From JAUNSR01 sp036655355 (GTDB taxonomy: Bacteria > Bacteroidota > Bacteroidia > Bacteroidales > JAUNSR01), in the NCBI GenBank assembly GCA_036655355.1, contig JAVVQG010000016.1, positions 1-64,000 on the forward strand: DNA of 64,000 bases. The letters run 5' to 3'. The position numbers and the translations under genes were made by a program. Below are positions 52,740 to 62,917 of this stretch, piece by piece (the stretch's first letter is position 1; the number at the start of each line of letters is the position of its first letter). The notes under the pieces were generated by a model, which did no database searches, had not been told where the DNA came from, and was given only the letters and a program-made list of their open reading frames with translations.

Positions 52740-53990
52740 ATGGACCGAATAATAGAAAAGAAGAAAGGATTATCGAAAAAGCATCTACCCTATGTGATCG
52801 GGGGTGCCGTACTCTTACTGCTTATCGGCTGGATGGTGTTGGGCGACCACTCCTCGAAACTGAAAGTGGAGAAGAAAGGAATCACCATCGCTACCGTCGA
52901 GTCGAATCCGTTTAACGACTACATACGCCTGAACGGACAGGTTCAGCCCGGATCGCTCATTCAAATCAGTGCCGTAGAGAGCGGCATCATCGATGAGAAG
53001 TTGATCGAGGAGGGGGTTACGGTGAAAAAAGGGGATGTGATTCTGCGCATGAAAAACCCGAGTCTGAGCCTGGCGATTCTGGATAGCGAGGCGCAATTGG
53101 CCGAAAAGCAGAACTTCCTGCGCAATACGCAGGTGACGATGGAGCAGGAAAGGCTGAATCTGCGTCAAGAGTTGCTCTCGGTGCAGTTAGAGGCTGCTCG
53201 CAAGAAAAGAGCGTACCAACAGAACGAAGCACTCTATAAAGAGAAGCTGATCGCCCGCGAGGTGTATCTGCAGGCAAAAGAGGATTATGAATATGCGCGC
53301 GATAAGATGCAACTGATTGTGGATCGCCAGAAGCAGGATTCGATTTATCGCTCGGTGCAGGTGGATCAGATGCAAGAGAGTCTCGATAACATGCGCTTGA
53401 ACCTGACGATGGTTCGGCAGCGGATCGAGAACCTAAACATCCGTGCGCCATACGACGGACAACTCGGGTTGCTGGAGGCTGAAATCGGACAATCGGTTGC
53501 CACGGGGCAGCGCATCGGACAGATCAATGTGCTTTCTGATTTTAAGATCGAGGCGATGATTGACGAGCATTACATTGACCGGGTAGTGAACGGCTTGGAG
53601 GGAACGTTTGAGCGGCAGAATACCCGTTTCGGCGTGAGGGTATCGAAGGTTTATCCCGAGGTGAGGAACGGCCAGTTCCGTACCGACATGCGTTTCGTGG
53701 GGGAACGCCCGGAGAATATCCGAACCGGACAAACCTATTACATCAATCTCCAGTTGGGGGAACCGAAGGATGGTATCCTGATCCCGCGCGGCTCGTTCTA
53801 TCAGACCACGGGCGGAAAATGGATCTTCGTCGTGAGTGCGGACGGATCGCAGGCTACGCGTCGGAATATCCGCATCGGCCGACAGAATCCCCAATATTAC
53901 GAGGTACTCGAAGGCCTTGAACCGGGTGAGAAGGTGATCGTGTCGGGCTATGAATCGTACGGGAAGAATGAGAAATTAATATTGAACTAA
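52740..53990 (+). CDS. Periplasmic adaptor of the MacA/HlyD type
   Basis: A 416-residue membrane fusion protein with one N-terminal span (about 19-37, YVIGGAVLLLLIGWMVLG). Residues 65-105 and 235-275 are the two lipoyl halves (RLNGQVQPGSLIQISAVESG; APYDGQLGLLEAEIGQSVATG) around a coiled coil (about 110-230), then beta-barrel and membrane-proximal domains. It links the TolC-like channel and the FtsX-type permeases. Confidence 0.93.
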   Translation: MDRIIEKKKGLSKKHLPYVIGGAVLLLLIGWMVLGDHSSKLKVEKKGITIATVESNPFNDYIRLNGQVQPGSLIQISAVESGIIDEKLIEEGVTVKKGDVILRMKNPSLSLAILDSEAQLAEKQNFLRNTQVTMEQERLNLRQELLSVQLEAARKKRAYQQNEALYKEKLIAREVYLQAKEDYEYARDKMQLIVDRQKQDSIYRSVQVDQMQESLDNMRLNLTMVRQRIENLNIRAPYDGQLGLLEAEIGQSVATGQRIGQINVLSDFKIEAMIDEHYIDRVVNGLEGTFERQNTRFGVRVSKVYPEVRNGQFRTDMRFVGERPENIRTGQTYYINLQLGEPKDGILIPRGSFYQTTGGKWIFVVSADGSQATRRNIRIGRQNPQYYEVLEGLEPGEKVIVSGYESYGKNEKLILN

Positions 53991-54023
53991 AAAACAATTC
54001 TACAAACCATAAATTAATATACG

Positions 54024-54704
54024 ATGTTGAAGATTGAAAACCTTAGTAAAGTGTTTCGTACCGAAGAGATCGAAACCGTAGCATTAGATAATGTGTCGCT
54101 CGAAGTGAAAGAGGGGGAATTCGTGGCAATCATGGGACCGTCCGGTTGCGGAAAGTCCACCTTACTGAACATCCTGGGAATGTTGGATAACCCGACGCAG
54201 GGGAAATATTACCTTGACAATTATGAGGTGGGGGGACTCAAGGAGAAGCAACGTACCGAAGTGCGTAAGGGGAAGATCGGGTTTGTTTTTCAGAGTTTTA
54301 ACCTCATCGAGGAGTTGAACGTATCAGAAAATGTGGAGTTGCCACTGACCTATTTGAAAATGAAAAGCTCCGACCGTAAAGAGCGTGTTTCGGAGGTGCT
54401 GAAACGGGTGGCGATCAGTCACCGTGCCACCCATTTCCCAAACCAGTTGTCCGGCGGTCAGCAGCAGCGCGTAGCGATTGCCCGTGCGGTAGTGGCGCAT
54501 CCCAAGCTGATTTTGGCGGATGAGCCGACGGGAAATCTCGACTCGAAGAACGGGTTGGAGGTGATGAACCTCTTGACGGAATTGAATAAAGAGGGTGCTA
54601 CCATCGTGATGGTGACTCACAGTCAGCGTGACGCCTCGTATGCGCATCGTGTGATTAACCTGTTTGACGGTCATGTGGTGACCGAAGTTCGCAATATGAT
54701 GTAA
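54024..54704 (+). CDS. ABC transporter ATP-binding protein (LolD/MacB type)
   Basis: The 226 residues carry Walker A GPSGCGKST (38-46), Q-loop near 90, signature LSGGQQQRVAIARA (about 138-151), Walker B LILADEPTGNLDS (about 157-169) and the H-loop VTHSQRD. It is the only ATPase for the three FtsX-type permeases of this locus, and it lies 10 bases upstream of the third permease. Confidence 0.95.
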   Translation: MLKIENLSKVFRTEEIETVALDNVSLEVKEGEFVAIMGPSGCGKSTLLNILGMLDNPTQGKYYLDNYEVGGLKEKQRTEVRKGKIGFVFQSFNLIEELNVSENVELPLTYLKMKSSDRKERVSEVLKRVAISHRATHFPNQLSGGQQQRVAIARAVVAHPKLILADEPTGNLDSKNGLEVMNLLTELNKEGATIVMVTHSQRDASYAHRVINLFDGHVVTEVRNMM

Positions 54705-54714
54705 AAACCCCACC

Positions 54715-57036
54715 ATGAATCCATTCAATGATTTTTATCGCAATTTCATTCGTAATCGGCAGATCTATTTGCTGAATATGATGGGCCTTGTGCCCGGACT
54801 GGCGTGTTGTTTACTGATCTTGTTATGGATACGGTATGAATACAATATAGATCGCCAATATCCGGAAGCCACGAAGATCGTGACGGTAGCGGGATACCAC
54901 GAAGGTAGCGAAGCCTTCGGAGGGGCACCTCCGATTGTGGGACCCACGCTGGCGGCGGAAAATCCCGAGGTACTCGACTTTACGCGTGTTGTTTGGGGAA
55001 GCCGGAGTTTGAGTTATGAAAGCGAAGCGTTTGATATCGTATCCTTCGATGTGGATCCGGGCTATTTCTCTATTTTCGGAGTGGAGATGCGGGATGGGAA
55101 ACCGTTCGGTGCGGATGAGATGAATAAATGCGTGGTCTCCGAATCGGTGGCACGCGAGGTGTTCGGCGATAAGCCGGCCGTGGGACAAATGTTGACCTTC
55201 GATTCGGGTACCTTCGAGGTTGCCGGTGTGATGAAAGACCCGGATAAGAACAGCACCGTGTTGGGCGCTGCAGGCGAATTGAGTCGTCCGGGCGTATGCG
55301 TACTGTTGCCGATTCTCCGCAACAAGGAATCGCTGCAATATTGGTACAACAACAGTTACCGCACGTACCTGCGCATGAAAGATACGCCCGATATGGCGCT
55401 TTTCCGGGAGAAGATCAAAAACAGGGTGATGGAGGCGCAACCGGAATTCGCCCTTTATCTCACCTCCGATCTTTTGGTGAATCGCAATTTATATACCTAT
55501 GGCAATATCCAACGGATGCGTCTGATGGGAATCATCGCCCTAGCGGTGTTGCTGATCGCCTGTATCAATTTCATCAACCTGGCTACGGCGGGATTTACGA
55601 AGAGTTCATTTCAAACGGGACTTCGCAAGATACTGGGCGCCTCGCGTGCCGGATTGATCGGCCATTATCTGTTCAATACGTTTCTGATCATCCTGATCTC
55701 CTTCATCCTGGCCATCGGATTGGCGTTGTTGGTGTTTCCGATTTTCAATTCGATGATGGGCAAATCGCTCGAGATGAGGGACCTTTTCTCGCCGGATCAG
55801 ATTTGGCTGGGACTCGGAGTCGTGGTGTTCACGACGCTTTTGGCGGGAATCTATCCGGCCATTTACCTCTCCTCTTTCAAGCCTTTGAACATTTTGAAGG
55901 GAACCTATTCCAGAGGAAGCTGGAATGCCCGTTTCCGCGAGGTGCTGGTGGTGATTCAGTTCTGCGTATCGATCGTATTGATCATCTCCACGTTGGTTAT
56001 CTCCAAACAGATCCGGATGTTTCAGACGATGGATCTGGGGTATGAGTGGCACGAGGTGATGTATGTTTCTTTGCGAAATGAGAACCAGCAACGCAAAGGG
56101 AAACTATTGAAATCGGAATTGCTCAAAGAACCTTCTGTGGAGCGGGTGAGCCTTTCGGTATCGCTCCCCTCCAATATCAATTGGAACGGCGTGGGCTTTC
56201 AATGGGGCGATGATGAGGAGAATGCCAAAAAGCTGATCACCTTTAATTTTGCCGATGAGGATTGGGCATCCGTTTACGACCTGAAATTCCGTGAGGGGAC
56301 TTTCTACTCCGATTCAACCAGGGGTGTGGTGGTGAATGAGAAGATGCTTGAGATGATGGATACCGATACGGGTTTGGATAAGGAGATCCGACGGAACCAA
56401 GATGCGATGAAGATCGTAGGGGTATTGGATAAATTTATGTTCAATAACTTCAAGACTACGGCCGAACCTTGTCTGATTCTCCCTTTCCAGGAAGGGGTAT
56501 CCCCAAATATTGTGAATATTCGGGTGAGCGGAAATAACCTGCAGCAGGTTTATGAAACGATTCAGAAACGAACCGAAGCGATTTTGGGTGAGAAACCCAC
56601 GGTTCGCTTCCTCGATCACAACATCGAATTAAAGCTAACGGCAGAAAGGCAATCTTCGCAGATGGTAACCTATTTTTCGGTATTGGCGATTATCATTTCC
56701 TGTCTCGGTTTATTCGGACTTGCCGCTTTTATGATAGAGCAGAAACGCAAGGAGATCGGCATCCGTCGTGCAAACGGTGCACAGATTCGAGAAATCATCT
56801 GGTTGCTGAACATGAACTTTATCAAACCGGTATTGATCGGCTTTGTGATAGCGTGTCCGGTAGCGTGGTATCTCATGAACAAATGGCTCGAGAATTACAT
56901 GGATAAAACCTCGCTTGATCTATGGATCTTCGTTGGTGCGGGGGTGATTACGATTGCCATCGCCATCCTTACCTTGGTGTGGCGTACGTGGAGCGCGGCA
57001 ACCGAAAATCCGGTGAATTGCCTCAAAGAGGAGTAA
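54715..57036 (+). CDS. MacB-like FtsX-type ABC permease, third copy
   Basis: A 773-residue inner-membrane permease of the same layout as the two at 43491 and 45870: N-terminal span (about 17-37), periplasmic domain (about 45-265), FtsX block (MRLMGIIALAVLLIACINFINLAT), second periplasmic domain and a C-terminal FtsX block (KRKEIGIRRANGAQIREII). It is last in the tolC-adaptor-ATPase operon; a terminator follows. Confidence 0.92.
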   Translation: MNPFNDFYRNFIRNRQIYLLNMMGLVPGLACCLLILLWIRYEYNIDRQYPEATKIVTVAGYHEGSEAFGGAPPIVGPTLAAENPEVLDFTRVVWGSRSLSYESEAFDIVSFDVDPGYFSIFGVEMRDGKPFGADEMNKCVVSESVAREVFGDKPAVGQMLTFDSGTFEVAGVMKDPDKNSTVLGAAGELSRPGVCVLLPILRNKESLQYWYNNSYRTYLRMKDTPDMALFREKIKNRVMEAQPEFALYLTSDLLVNRNLYTYGNIQRMRLMGIIALAVLLIACINFINLATAGFTKSSFQTGLRKILGASRAGLIGHYLFNTFLIILISFILAIGLALLVFPIFNSMMGKSLEMRDLFSPDQIWLGLGVVVFTTLLAGIYPAIYLSSFKPLNILKGTYSRGSWNARFREVLVVIQFCVSIVLIISTLVISKQIRMFQTMDLGYEWHEVMYVSLRNENQQRKGKLLKSELLKEPSVERVSLSVSLPSNINWNGVGFQWGDDEENAKKLITFNFADEDWASVYDLKFREGTFYSDSTRGVVVNEKMLEMMDTDTGLDKEIRRNQDAMKIVGVLDKFMFNNFKTTAEPCLILPFQEGVSPNIVNIRVSGNNLQQVYETIQKRTEAILGEKPTVRFLDHNIELKLTAERQSSQMVTYFSVLAIIISCLGLFGLAAFMIEQKRKEIGIRRANGAQIREIIWLLNMNFIKPVLIGFVIACPVAWYLMNKWLENYMDKTSLDLWIFVGAGVITIAIAILTLVWRTWSAATENPVNCLKEE

Positions 57037-57059
57037 CTTAACGTGAATTGATATAAAGC

Positions 57060-57101
57060 AGACAGTATGTTTCGATTGGTTGAAACGTGCTGTCTGTTTT
57101 T
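57060..57101 (+). terminator. Terminator of the exporter operon
   Basis: Stem AGACAGTATGTTTC / GAAACGTGCTGTCT (mismatches in the middle) and TTTTTG. Confidence 0.75.
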
Positions 57102-57224
57102 GTTTTAAACGAATGCCGGTGATTTCTGAACAATCTGAAAATAAAATAGGTTATTAGTTAACGAAAGAGTGGTAATCGTTTTTCTTCCATATATTTGAAG
57201 GTATATAAACTTAATGAAAATAAA

Positions 57225-58610
57225 ATGTTGATATTTATTAATTTAGCTATCTTTTTAATATTAATAGGCGTGCTGGTAGTACTCCAGAAGCGCTATGTAA
57301 AATTCTCCACCCGTGTATTTGTAGCTACGGGCATGGGGGTGCTTTTCGGAGTATTTCTTCAGCTCTTTTTCAAACCCGATGTGATTGCCCAGACCTTGCA
57401 GTGGACGGCGATTTTCGGCGAGGGGTATGTACGGTTGTTGCAGATGATTGTGATGCCGTTGATCTTCGTGTCGATTCTCTCGGCGATTATCAACCTCAAA
57501 AACGGAGGGGAAGGATTGGGGAAGATGGCGTTTCTGATTGTGGGAATATTGGTTGGAACGGCTATGATTGCCGCCCTTGTGGGTGTGGTGACGGCCAACG
57601 GTTTCGGTCTTTCGGTAGAGGGACTTCAAATGGGAGCTATGGAATCCGCGCGGGGAGCTGCATTGGAAAATAAACTTACCGATCTGGATGCGATGCCATT
57701 CTCTCAACGTTTGATCGAGTTAATTCCGACCAATGTGTTTCAAGATTTCTCCGGAAGTAGGGATTCCTCAACCATCGGCGTGGTGATTTTTACCTCGTTC
57801 CTGGGTATCGCCGCATTGGGGATCCGGAAGAAAAAACCGGTATCGTTCGAGTTCTTTAAAAACCTGGTCGTTTCATTGCACGATGTGATTATGCGTTTGG
57901 TGACGCTGATTCTTCGCCTTACTCCGTACGGTATCGTGGCCTTGATGGCAAAGGTGGTTGCTACCAGCAGTGTAGCAGATATACTGAATCTGGGGACCTT
58001 CATTGTAGCCTCTTATGTAGCGCTTATCTCGATGTTTGTGATCCATTTGCTGCTGATTTCCTTTGTAAAGGTGAATCCGGTGACGTATGTGAAAAAGGTG
58101 CTTCCGGTGTTGACATTCGCTTTCACTTCGAGAAGCAGTGCGGGTACGATTCCGTTGAATGTGGAAACGCAGACCGATAAGTTGGGCGTGGACGAAGGGG
58201 TTGCCAACCTTTCGGCTTCGTTGGGTGCGACGATCGGCCAGAATGGTTGTGCAGCAATTTATCCGGCGATGTTGGCCATCATGATTGCTCCGGTGGCAGG
58301 GGTGGATCCGATGAGTCTGGAGTTCATCATTAAGTTGATTGCGATCATCGCAATCAGTTCTTTCGGCGTTGCCGGAGTGGGTGGCGGTGCAACGTTTGCC
58401 GCTCTGATCGTACTTTCGTCGCTGAATTTCCCGGTAGCTCTGGTAGGCTTGCTGATTTCGGTAGAGCCGCTGATCGACATGGGCCGAACGGCGCTGAATG
58501 TGAACGGCGCGATGGTGACCGGTGTGATCTCGTCGCGTTTGCTTCGAACCTTTGACATGAAGGTGTTCCGAACCCCGAATGCGGTCGAAGAGAAAGAGAT
58601 GAAGTTGTAA
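57225..58610 (+). CDS. Dicarboxylate/amino acid:cation symporter (TcyP/DAACS type)
   Basis: An inner-membrane symporter of 461 residues. I chose the ATG at 57225 (MLIFINLAIFLILIG) since it gives the TcyP-like N-terminal span; a TTG frame upstream would add 10 residues. Spans run through the length, with the family's substrate-site loop TFAFTSRSSAGTIPLN (about 300-315) and the NG-containing ATIGQNGCAA. Closest resemblance is to L-cystine importers, but dicarboxylate or glutamate use cannot be ruled out. TATATTTG (57190-57197) is a good -7 element placed correctly for this start. Confidence 0.9.
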   Translation: MLIFINLAIFLILIGVLVVLQKRYVKFSTRVFVATGMGVLFGVFLQLFFKPDVIAQTLQWTAIFGEGYVRLLQMIVMPLIFVSILSAIINLKNGGEGLGKMAFLIVGILVGTAMIAALVGVVTANGFGLSVEGLQMGAMESARGAALENKLTDLDAMPFSQRLIELIPTNVFQDFSGSRDSSTIGVVIFTSFLGIAALGIRKKKPVSFEFFKNLVVSLHDVIMRLVTLILRLTPYGIVALMAKVVATSSVADILNLGTFIVASYVALISMFVIHLLLISFVKVNPVTYVKKVLPVLTFAFTSRSSAGTIPLNVETQTDKLGVDEGVANLSASLGATIGQNGCAAIYPAMLAIMIAPVAGVDPMSLEFIIKLIAIIAISSFGVAGVGGGATFAALIVLSSLNFPVALVGLLISVEPLIDMGRTALNVNGAMVTGVISSRLLRTFDMKVFRTPNAVEEKEMKL

Positions 58611-58647
58611 GGGGGAGTAAATAGGAGAGCCCGAAATAATATTGGAT

Positions 58648-58696
58648 AGCCTGAATGATCAGACCCACACGGTCCGGATGATTCAGGCTTTTTTTT
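58648..58696 (+). terminator. Terminator of the symporter gene
   Basis: Stem AGCCTGAAT / ATTCAGGCT, extended by less perfect pairs, followed by eight T. Confidence 0.82.
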
Positions 58697-58863
58697 ATTT
58701 GTATACTATCCGGAACCTTTAATAATGCCGGATTATGCACAAATTGCAGTCAATTATTCCGTTTCGTATCTTTTCCGGTACTTCCTATTTAAGCAACTCC
58801 TTATTTTGGATTGTATTTTTGTAGCACCTCCTCTGGGCGTGGTTGAGGCTACACAGAGAGCTT

Positions 58864-59781
58864 ATGAAAAATGGAAATATACTAATGAAAATGTCAACGG
58901 ACAACACTTCATTCAAAATAGATAGCAGAGATGAGTATTCTCTTTTTGAGAATCTAGAGCAAATTGTAAAATGTTTGGAGAAACAGCGATTGGCCGATGT
59001 GGGGCGGTTTATCTCTTTTCAACCCGGTGAACAATATAAAAAACATGCTCATGTAAGAATAGAGATCAATTACGTGAAGAAAGGAAGTTGTATCATTGAA
59101 CTGCCCGAAGAAACCATCAGTTTTAAAGAGGGAGAGTTGATGATCATCTGCTCAAACGTGCTCCATTCTTTTCAGGCCGGTCCAAGCGGATGTACCTTAA
59201 TGCAGTTGGAGTTTCTTCCGGAGATATTCAACCGGGTTCAGCACTCACTGGATTCGAAGGAGGATGAATTGTCTCCCTGCAATATTTTCAGTTCAAAGAA
59301 CGACTTGATCAAGATTGTGAATAACATCTCCATTGTACGTGCCGTGGAACAGATTCTGAGTGAACTGAAGAGTAGGGGAAAATATTACCAACATCTGATC
59401 ATCATGCATTATGCGGAACTTCTTATTCTTATTTACAGACATCTGACGGATAATTACATCCCCTTGTGTTCAAATCAGATGATGAAAGATGCAATCGGTT
59501 TTGTCAAGGAACATTATCAGGAGAATATCAGCTCGGGCGATATAGCCCAACATGCAGGCATTAGTGAACGGTATCTCCGAAAGATTTTTGCGCATCATCT
59601 GGATATTACCCCAATGGATTACTTGAATCAAATACGAATTAATAAATCAATCGAATTACTTCGACTCACCTCGTTATCAATCAAAGAGGTCAGTTTTTTG
59701 TGCGGATTCAATTCGCCTCAATATTTTTCACGCGTGTTCAAACAACAAACAGGAAGTACTCCGCGTGAGATCATCAAATAA
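58864..59781 (+). CDS. AraC-family transcriptional regulator
   Basis: About 305 residues with the ATG at 58864; in-frame ATGs at 58885 and 58891 are equally plausible starts. The N-terminal cupin-like domain (about 45-130; HVRIEINYVKKGSCIIELPE) probably binds a ligand. The C-terminal double helix-turn-helix (about 205-305; ISSGDIAQHAGISERYLRKI and the AraC signature IKEVSFLCGFNSPQYFSRVF) binds DNA. It lies 46 bases upstream of a GH2 glycosidase gene on the same strand, so it is likely its local regulator. TATTTTTG (58814-58821) is a possible -7 element. Confidence 0.92.
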   Translation: MKNGNILMKMSTDNTSFKIDSRDEYSLFENLEQIVKCLEKQRLADVGRFISFQPGEQYKKHAHVRIEINYVKKGSCIIELPEETISFKEGELMIICSNVLHSFQAGPSGCTLMQLEFLPEIFNRVQHSLDSKEDELSPCNIFSSKNDLIKIVNNISIVRAVEQILSELKSRGKYYQHLIIMHYAELLILIYRHLTDNYIPLCSNQMMKDAIGFVKEHYQENISSGDIAQHAGISERYLRKIFAHHLDITPMDYLNQIRINKSIELLRLTSLSIKEVSFLCGFNSPQYFSRVFKQQTGSTPREIIK

Positions 59782-59827
59782 AAAATCATTCCTTATTGAT
59801 CTCTATGTTTATTTTAAAACCAGTTTC

Positions 59828-62794
59828 ATGCAATCTAAACTATTAAAACGTATCGGTTTGAGTGTTTTGGTTTCTTTCGCTGCTCATTCCGGTAGTGCAC
59901 AAGATATCACTCAATACGTAATGCCTGAAAAAGTTTCCGGTATATCCCAACATCGGATGTTATTAAGCGGAACATGGCAATTTCAATTTAATCCCACCCA
60001 AACCTGGAAACCGGTCGTGGTACCCGGCGAACTGGCGATGCAAGGGTTCGCCATCGAACATGACCGTCCGGTACTCTATAAGAAGGAGTTCGATGTGCCG
60101 ACTGAATTCAAGGATAAAACCCTGATTTTGCGGTTTGACGGAGTGTATGCGTATGCCCGCTTGTGGGTAAACGGCAAATACGTACAGGATCATTTCGGTG
60201 GATTTACCCGTTGGGAAAGCGATGTGACCCACTTGTTGCGTCCGGGTGCGAAAAATGAGATTAAAATAGAAGTCACAGACTTGAAAGACGACATTTCATA
60301 CGCTTCGGGGTATGCGCATCACCCGATTGCAGGGATTCTGAGGGATGTTGAATTATATGCTTTGCCGGCGTGTAATCTGAGTAATCTGAGTGTGGAGACA
60401 CATCTGGATTCTTTGTATCAGGATGCAAACCTCTTCGTCAGTGTACATGCGAATGCATCCCCCGGAAGTACGATCCGTTTTGAATTGACCTCTCCGAAAG
60501 GGGATAAAATCGAATTGGATTCGCCGATACGCTCTTTGCAAGATGGAAAAAACGAATATCGCTTTCCGATAACCCGACCAACGAAATGGGATGCCGAACA
60601 TCCTCACCTGTATCAACTCTCGATGACGGTTCTCCAAGAGGGACGCGAGCAGATGCGCTACAAACGGAAGGTGGGATTTCGCGATATCCAAATCCGCGGA
60701 AACAAGATGCTGGTAAACGGAAGTGCTGTGAAATTACGCGGTGCCTGTCGTCACGATATTCATCCGACGCTCGGGAGAACCACTACGCGTGAACTTGATA
60801 GTCTTGACGTCCAGTTGTTTCGAAGAAGCAATATGAACTTTGTAAGGACTTCTCACTACCCGCCGACTGAACGATTCTTGGAGTTTTGTGATGAAGCGGG
60901 ATTATATGTGGAATGTGAAACGGCTCTGTGTTTTGTGGATACGCATCGTCAGAAGAATTATGGACCCGCAGCATCGCAGAACGATACACTCTTTACTGGC
61001 AGGTACCTGCAACAATTAAAAGAGATGGTTACCAGTTTCCGCTCTCACCCCTCCATTTTATTCTGGTCTGTTGGGAATGAGTGTAATTATGGAGGTAATT
61101 TTCAATATTCATATGATTGGGTGAAACAAAATGACCTTACTCGTCCAGCAATCTTCAGTTATCCGGGCTCTGTAGAAAAAGGAAAGAAAACGTTCGATAT
61201 CCTGAGTATGCATTATCCCGGAGTGGACGGTACGATGAATCAATGGGGTGCCACTACGCAGGGATTCCAGACATCCTCCATGCCGAGTATTTTCGACGAA
61301 TGGGCACATGTGCCATGTTATACCTACTCTACGTTGCAGGATGATCCGAATATTCGCGAATTCTGGGGGGAATCCCTTGACAAAATGTGGGGTAAGTTGT
61401 TTGATGCTCCCGGAGGATTGGGAGGGGCGATCTGGGGATACATCGATGAAACGTTTATGGTTCCCGCTCCCCATACCGGAAATTCTTATTGGATCGAATA
61501 TGCACATACCGCCAAGCCGAAAGATTATCAAGGTGATTGTGTGGGATATGGCGAATGGGGTATCGTAGATGTGTGGAGGCGTGAGAAACCGGAATTCTGG
61601 GGAACAAAAAAAGCGTATTCTCCCATTAAACTACTTGCTACTCAAGTCCCTGAATTCACAAGTGGCACACCTCTTGTTTTGCCCGTATACAATCGTTTCG
61701 ATCATACGAATCTGAAGGAGATTCAGGTGCGTTTCTCCTATAAGGATATTTCGGGTAGTTTCACGCCGGAATCTCTTCATCCGCATCGGAAAGGACGTAT
61801 TGTGCTGCCTGCTCAGAAATGGGAGGGGGGTGAAGAAGTTAAGATTGACTTTCTAACCAACGAAAATGAATTGATCGATGCTTATGTCGTCACATTGGGG
61901 AGTCACTCGTCATTTGGTGCTGAAAAATCATCGGGTAAGTTGCACGTGCGGGAAACAGCGGACCAACTCGTTATCGAAGGAAAGGATTTCTGTATTCCAT
62001 TTGATAAAAAAAGCGGATTGATCGTAGATGCGGTCTCGAAGGGGGAGGTTGTTATTGAAAAAGGACCTTTCCTGAATCTGGATTTGAATGTCAATCACCT
62101 TACGGGAGCGGAAGTTCGTGAAAAAGCCCGGAATTACATTGTGAATGATGAAGATTGGATGCCGGGTGAGTTTTCATGGAAGAAAGAGAAACATCAGGTG
62201 GATATTCTTTTAAGTGGAAAATACCGGGATATCGCCGTTGAAATGAATTTGCGAATTCATTCAAATGGAAAACTGGAGATTGATTATCGTACCACCGGTG
62301 AACCGAATGGCTGGTTGCGTGAATCGGGACTCAAATTCTATCTTCCGGAAAATATAGCACAGTTAAAATGGAAAAGAAAGGGTTACTGGAGTGCATATCC
62401 CGAAAATGCATTTGCCGGAAATAAAGGGGAAGCACCACTCTACAACTCACGAAAGGGGGGGTATGGAGAAGACCCCGGACAACCGTGGAATATGGATACA
62501 CACAACTATTACTATTTTGCGAATCCCGGTGCGGATGTACAAAAGCCACTTACCAATATTGCAAAAGGTATGAAGGAACATATTTATTCCTATTCCCTGC
62601 AGGGAAATCAAAAAGGAGCCTTAGAGGTTTTGTCCGGTTCCGGGAAATTAGCGGCCCGTCTGAATAAACGAAAAGACGAACAGTTGATTCTATATGTAAA
62701 TACCGAATGGGATTATCCTGAAATTGCATGGGGAAATTATTGCAAAGCACTTGACGTGGTGCCGTGTCACGGAAAAATAACGGTTCAATTATAA
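59828..62794 (+). CDS. Secreted glycoside hydrolase family 2 protein
   Basis: A 988-residue GH2 enzyme, most like beta-galactosidases. The ATG at 59828 gives a good signal peptide (MQSKLLKRIGLSVLVSFAAH..GSAQ, cut near residue 25). Order: N-terminal sugar-binding jelly roll (about 45-215), immunoglobulin-like domain (about 215-315), TIM barrel (about 315-605) with acid/base Glu418 in WSVGNECNY and nucleophile Glu491 in IFDEWAHV, then two further beta domains to the end. The 73-residue gap between the two Glu fits GH2. The true sugar cannot be told; no SusC/D pair is in the window. Confidence 0.93.
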   Translation: MQSKLLKRIGLSVLVSFAAHSGSAQDITQYVMPEKVSGISQHRMLLSGTWQFQFNPTQTWKPVVVPGELAMQGFAIEHDRPVLYKKEFDVPTEFKDKTLILRFDGVYAYARLWVNGKYVQDHFGGFTRWESDVTHLLRPGAKNEIKIEVTDLKDDISYASGYAHHPIAGILRDVELYALPACNLSNLSVETHLDSLYQDANLFVSVHANASPGSTIRFELTSPKGDKIELDSPIRSLQDGKNEYRFPITRPTKWDAEHPHLYQLSMTVLQEGREQMRYKRKVGFRDIQIRGNKMLVNGSAVKLRGACRHDIHPTLGRTTTRELDSLDVQLFRRSNMNFVRTSHYPPTERFLEFCDEAGLYVECETALCFVDTHRQKNYGPAASQNDTLFTGRYLQQLKEMVTSFRSHPSILFWSVGNECNYGGNFQYSYDWVKQNDLTRPAIFSYPGSVEKGKKTFDILSMHYPGVDGTMNQWGATTQGFQTSSMPSIFDEWAHVPCYTYSTLQDDPNIREFWGESLDKMWGKLFDAPGGLGGAIWGYIDETFMVPAPHTGNSYWIEYAHTAKPKDYQGDCVGYGEWGIVDVWRREKPEFWGTKKAYSPIKLLATQVPEFTSGTPLVLPVYNRFDHTNLKEIQVRFSYKDISGSFTPESLHPHRKGRIVLPAQKWEGGEEVKIDFLTNENELIDAYVVTLGSHSSFGAEKSSGKLHVRETADQLVIEGKDFCIPFDKKSGLIVDAVSKGEVVIEKGPFLNLDLNVNHLTGAEVREKARNYIVNDEDWMPGEFSWKKEKHQVDILLSGKYRDIAVEMNLRIHSNGKLEIDYRTTGEPNGWLRESGLKFYLPENIAQLKWKRKGYWSAYPENAFAGNKGEAPLYNSRKGGYGEDPGQPWNMDTHNYYYFANPGADVQKPLTNIAKGMKEHIYSYSLQGNQKGALEVLSGSGKLAARLNKRKDEQLILYVNTEWDYPEIAWGNYCKALDVVPCHGKITVQL

Positions 62795-62800
62795 AACTAC

Positions 62801-62830
62801 AAGAGGGTATGCTGCGGTATACCCTCTTTT
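62801..62830 (+). terminator. Terminator of the GH2 gene
   Basis: A perfect 10-bp stem AAGAGGGTAT / ATACCCTCTT ending in TTTT; it lies before the phosphoesterase gene, which may depend on read-through or on its own promoter. Confidence 0.75.
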
Positions 62831-62917
62831 CAAATATAATGGTTAATTTAGCGAGCGTCTTGAAATTCACAACTGCTTAAAAAATAGCCTCCTGCTTATA
62901 GGGGGAAACCTAACATT

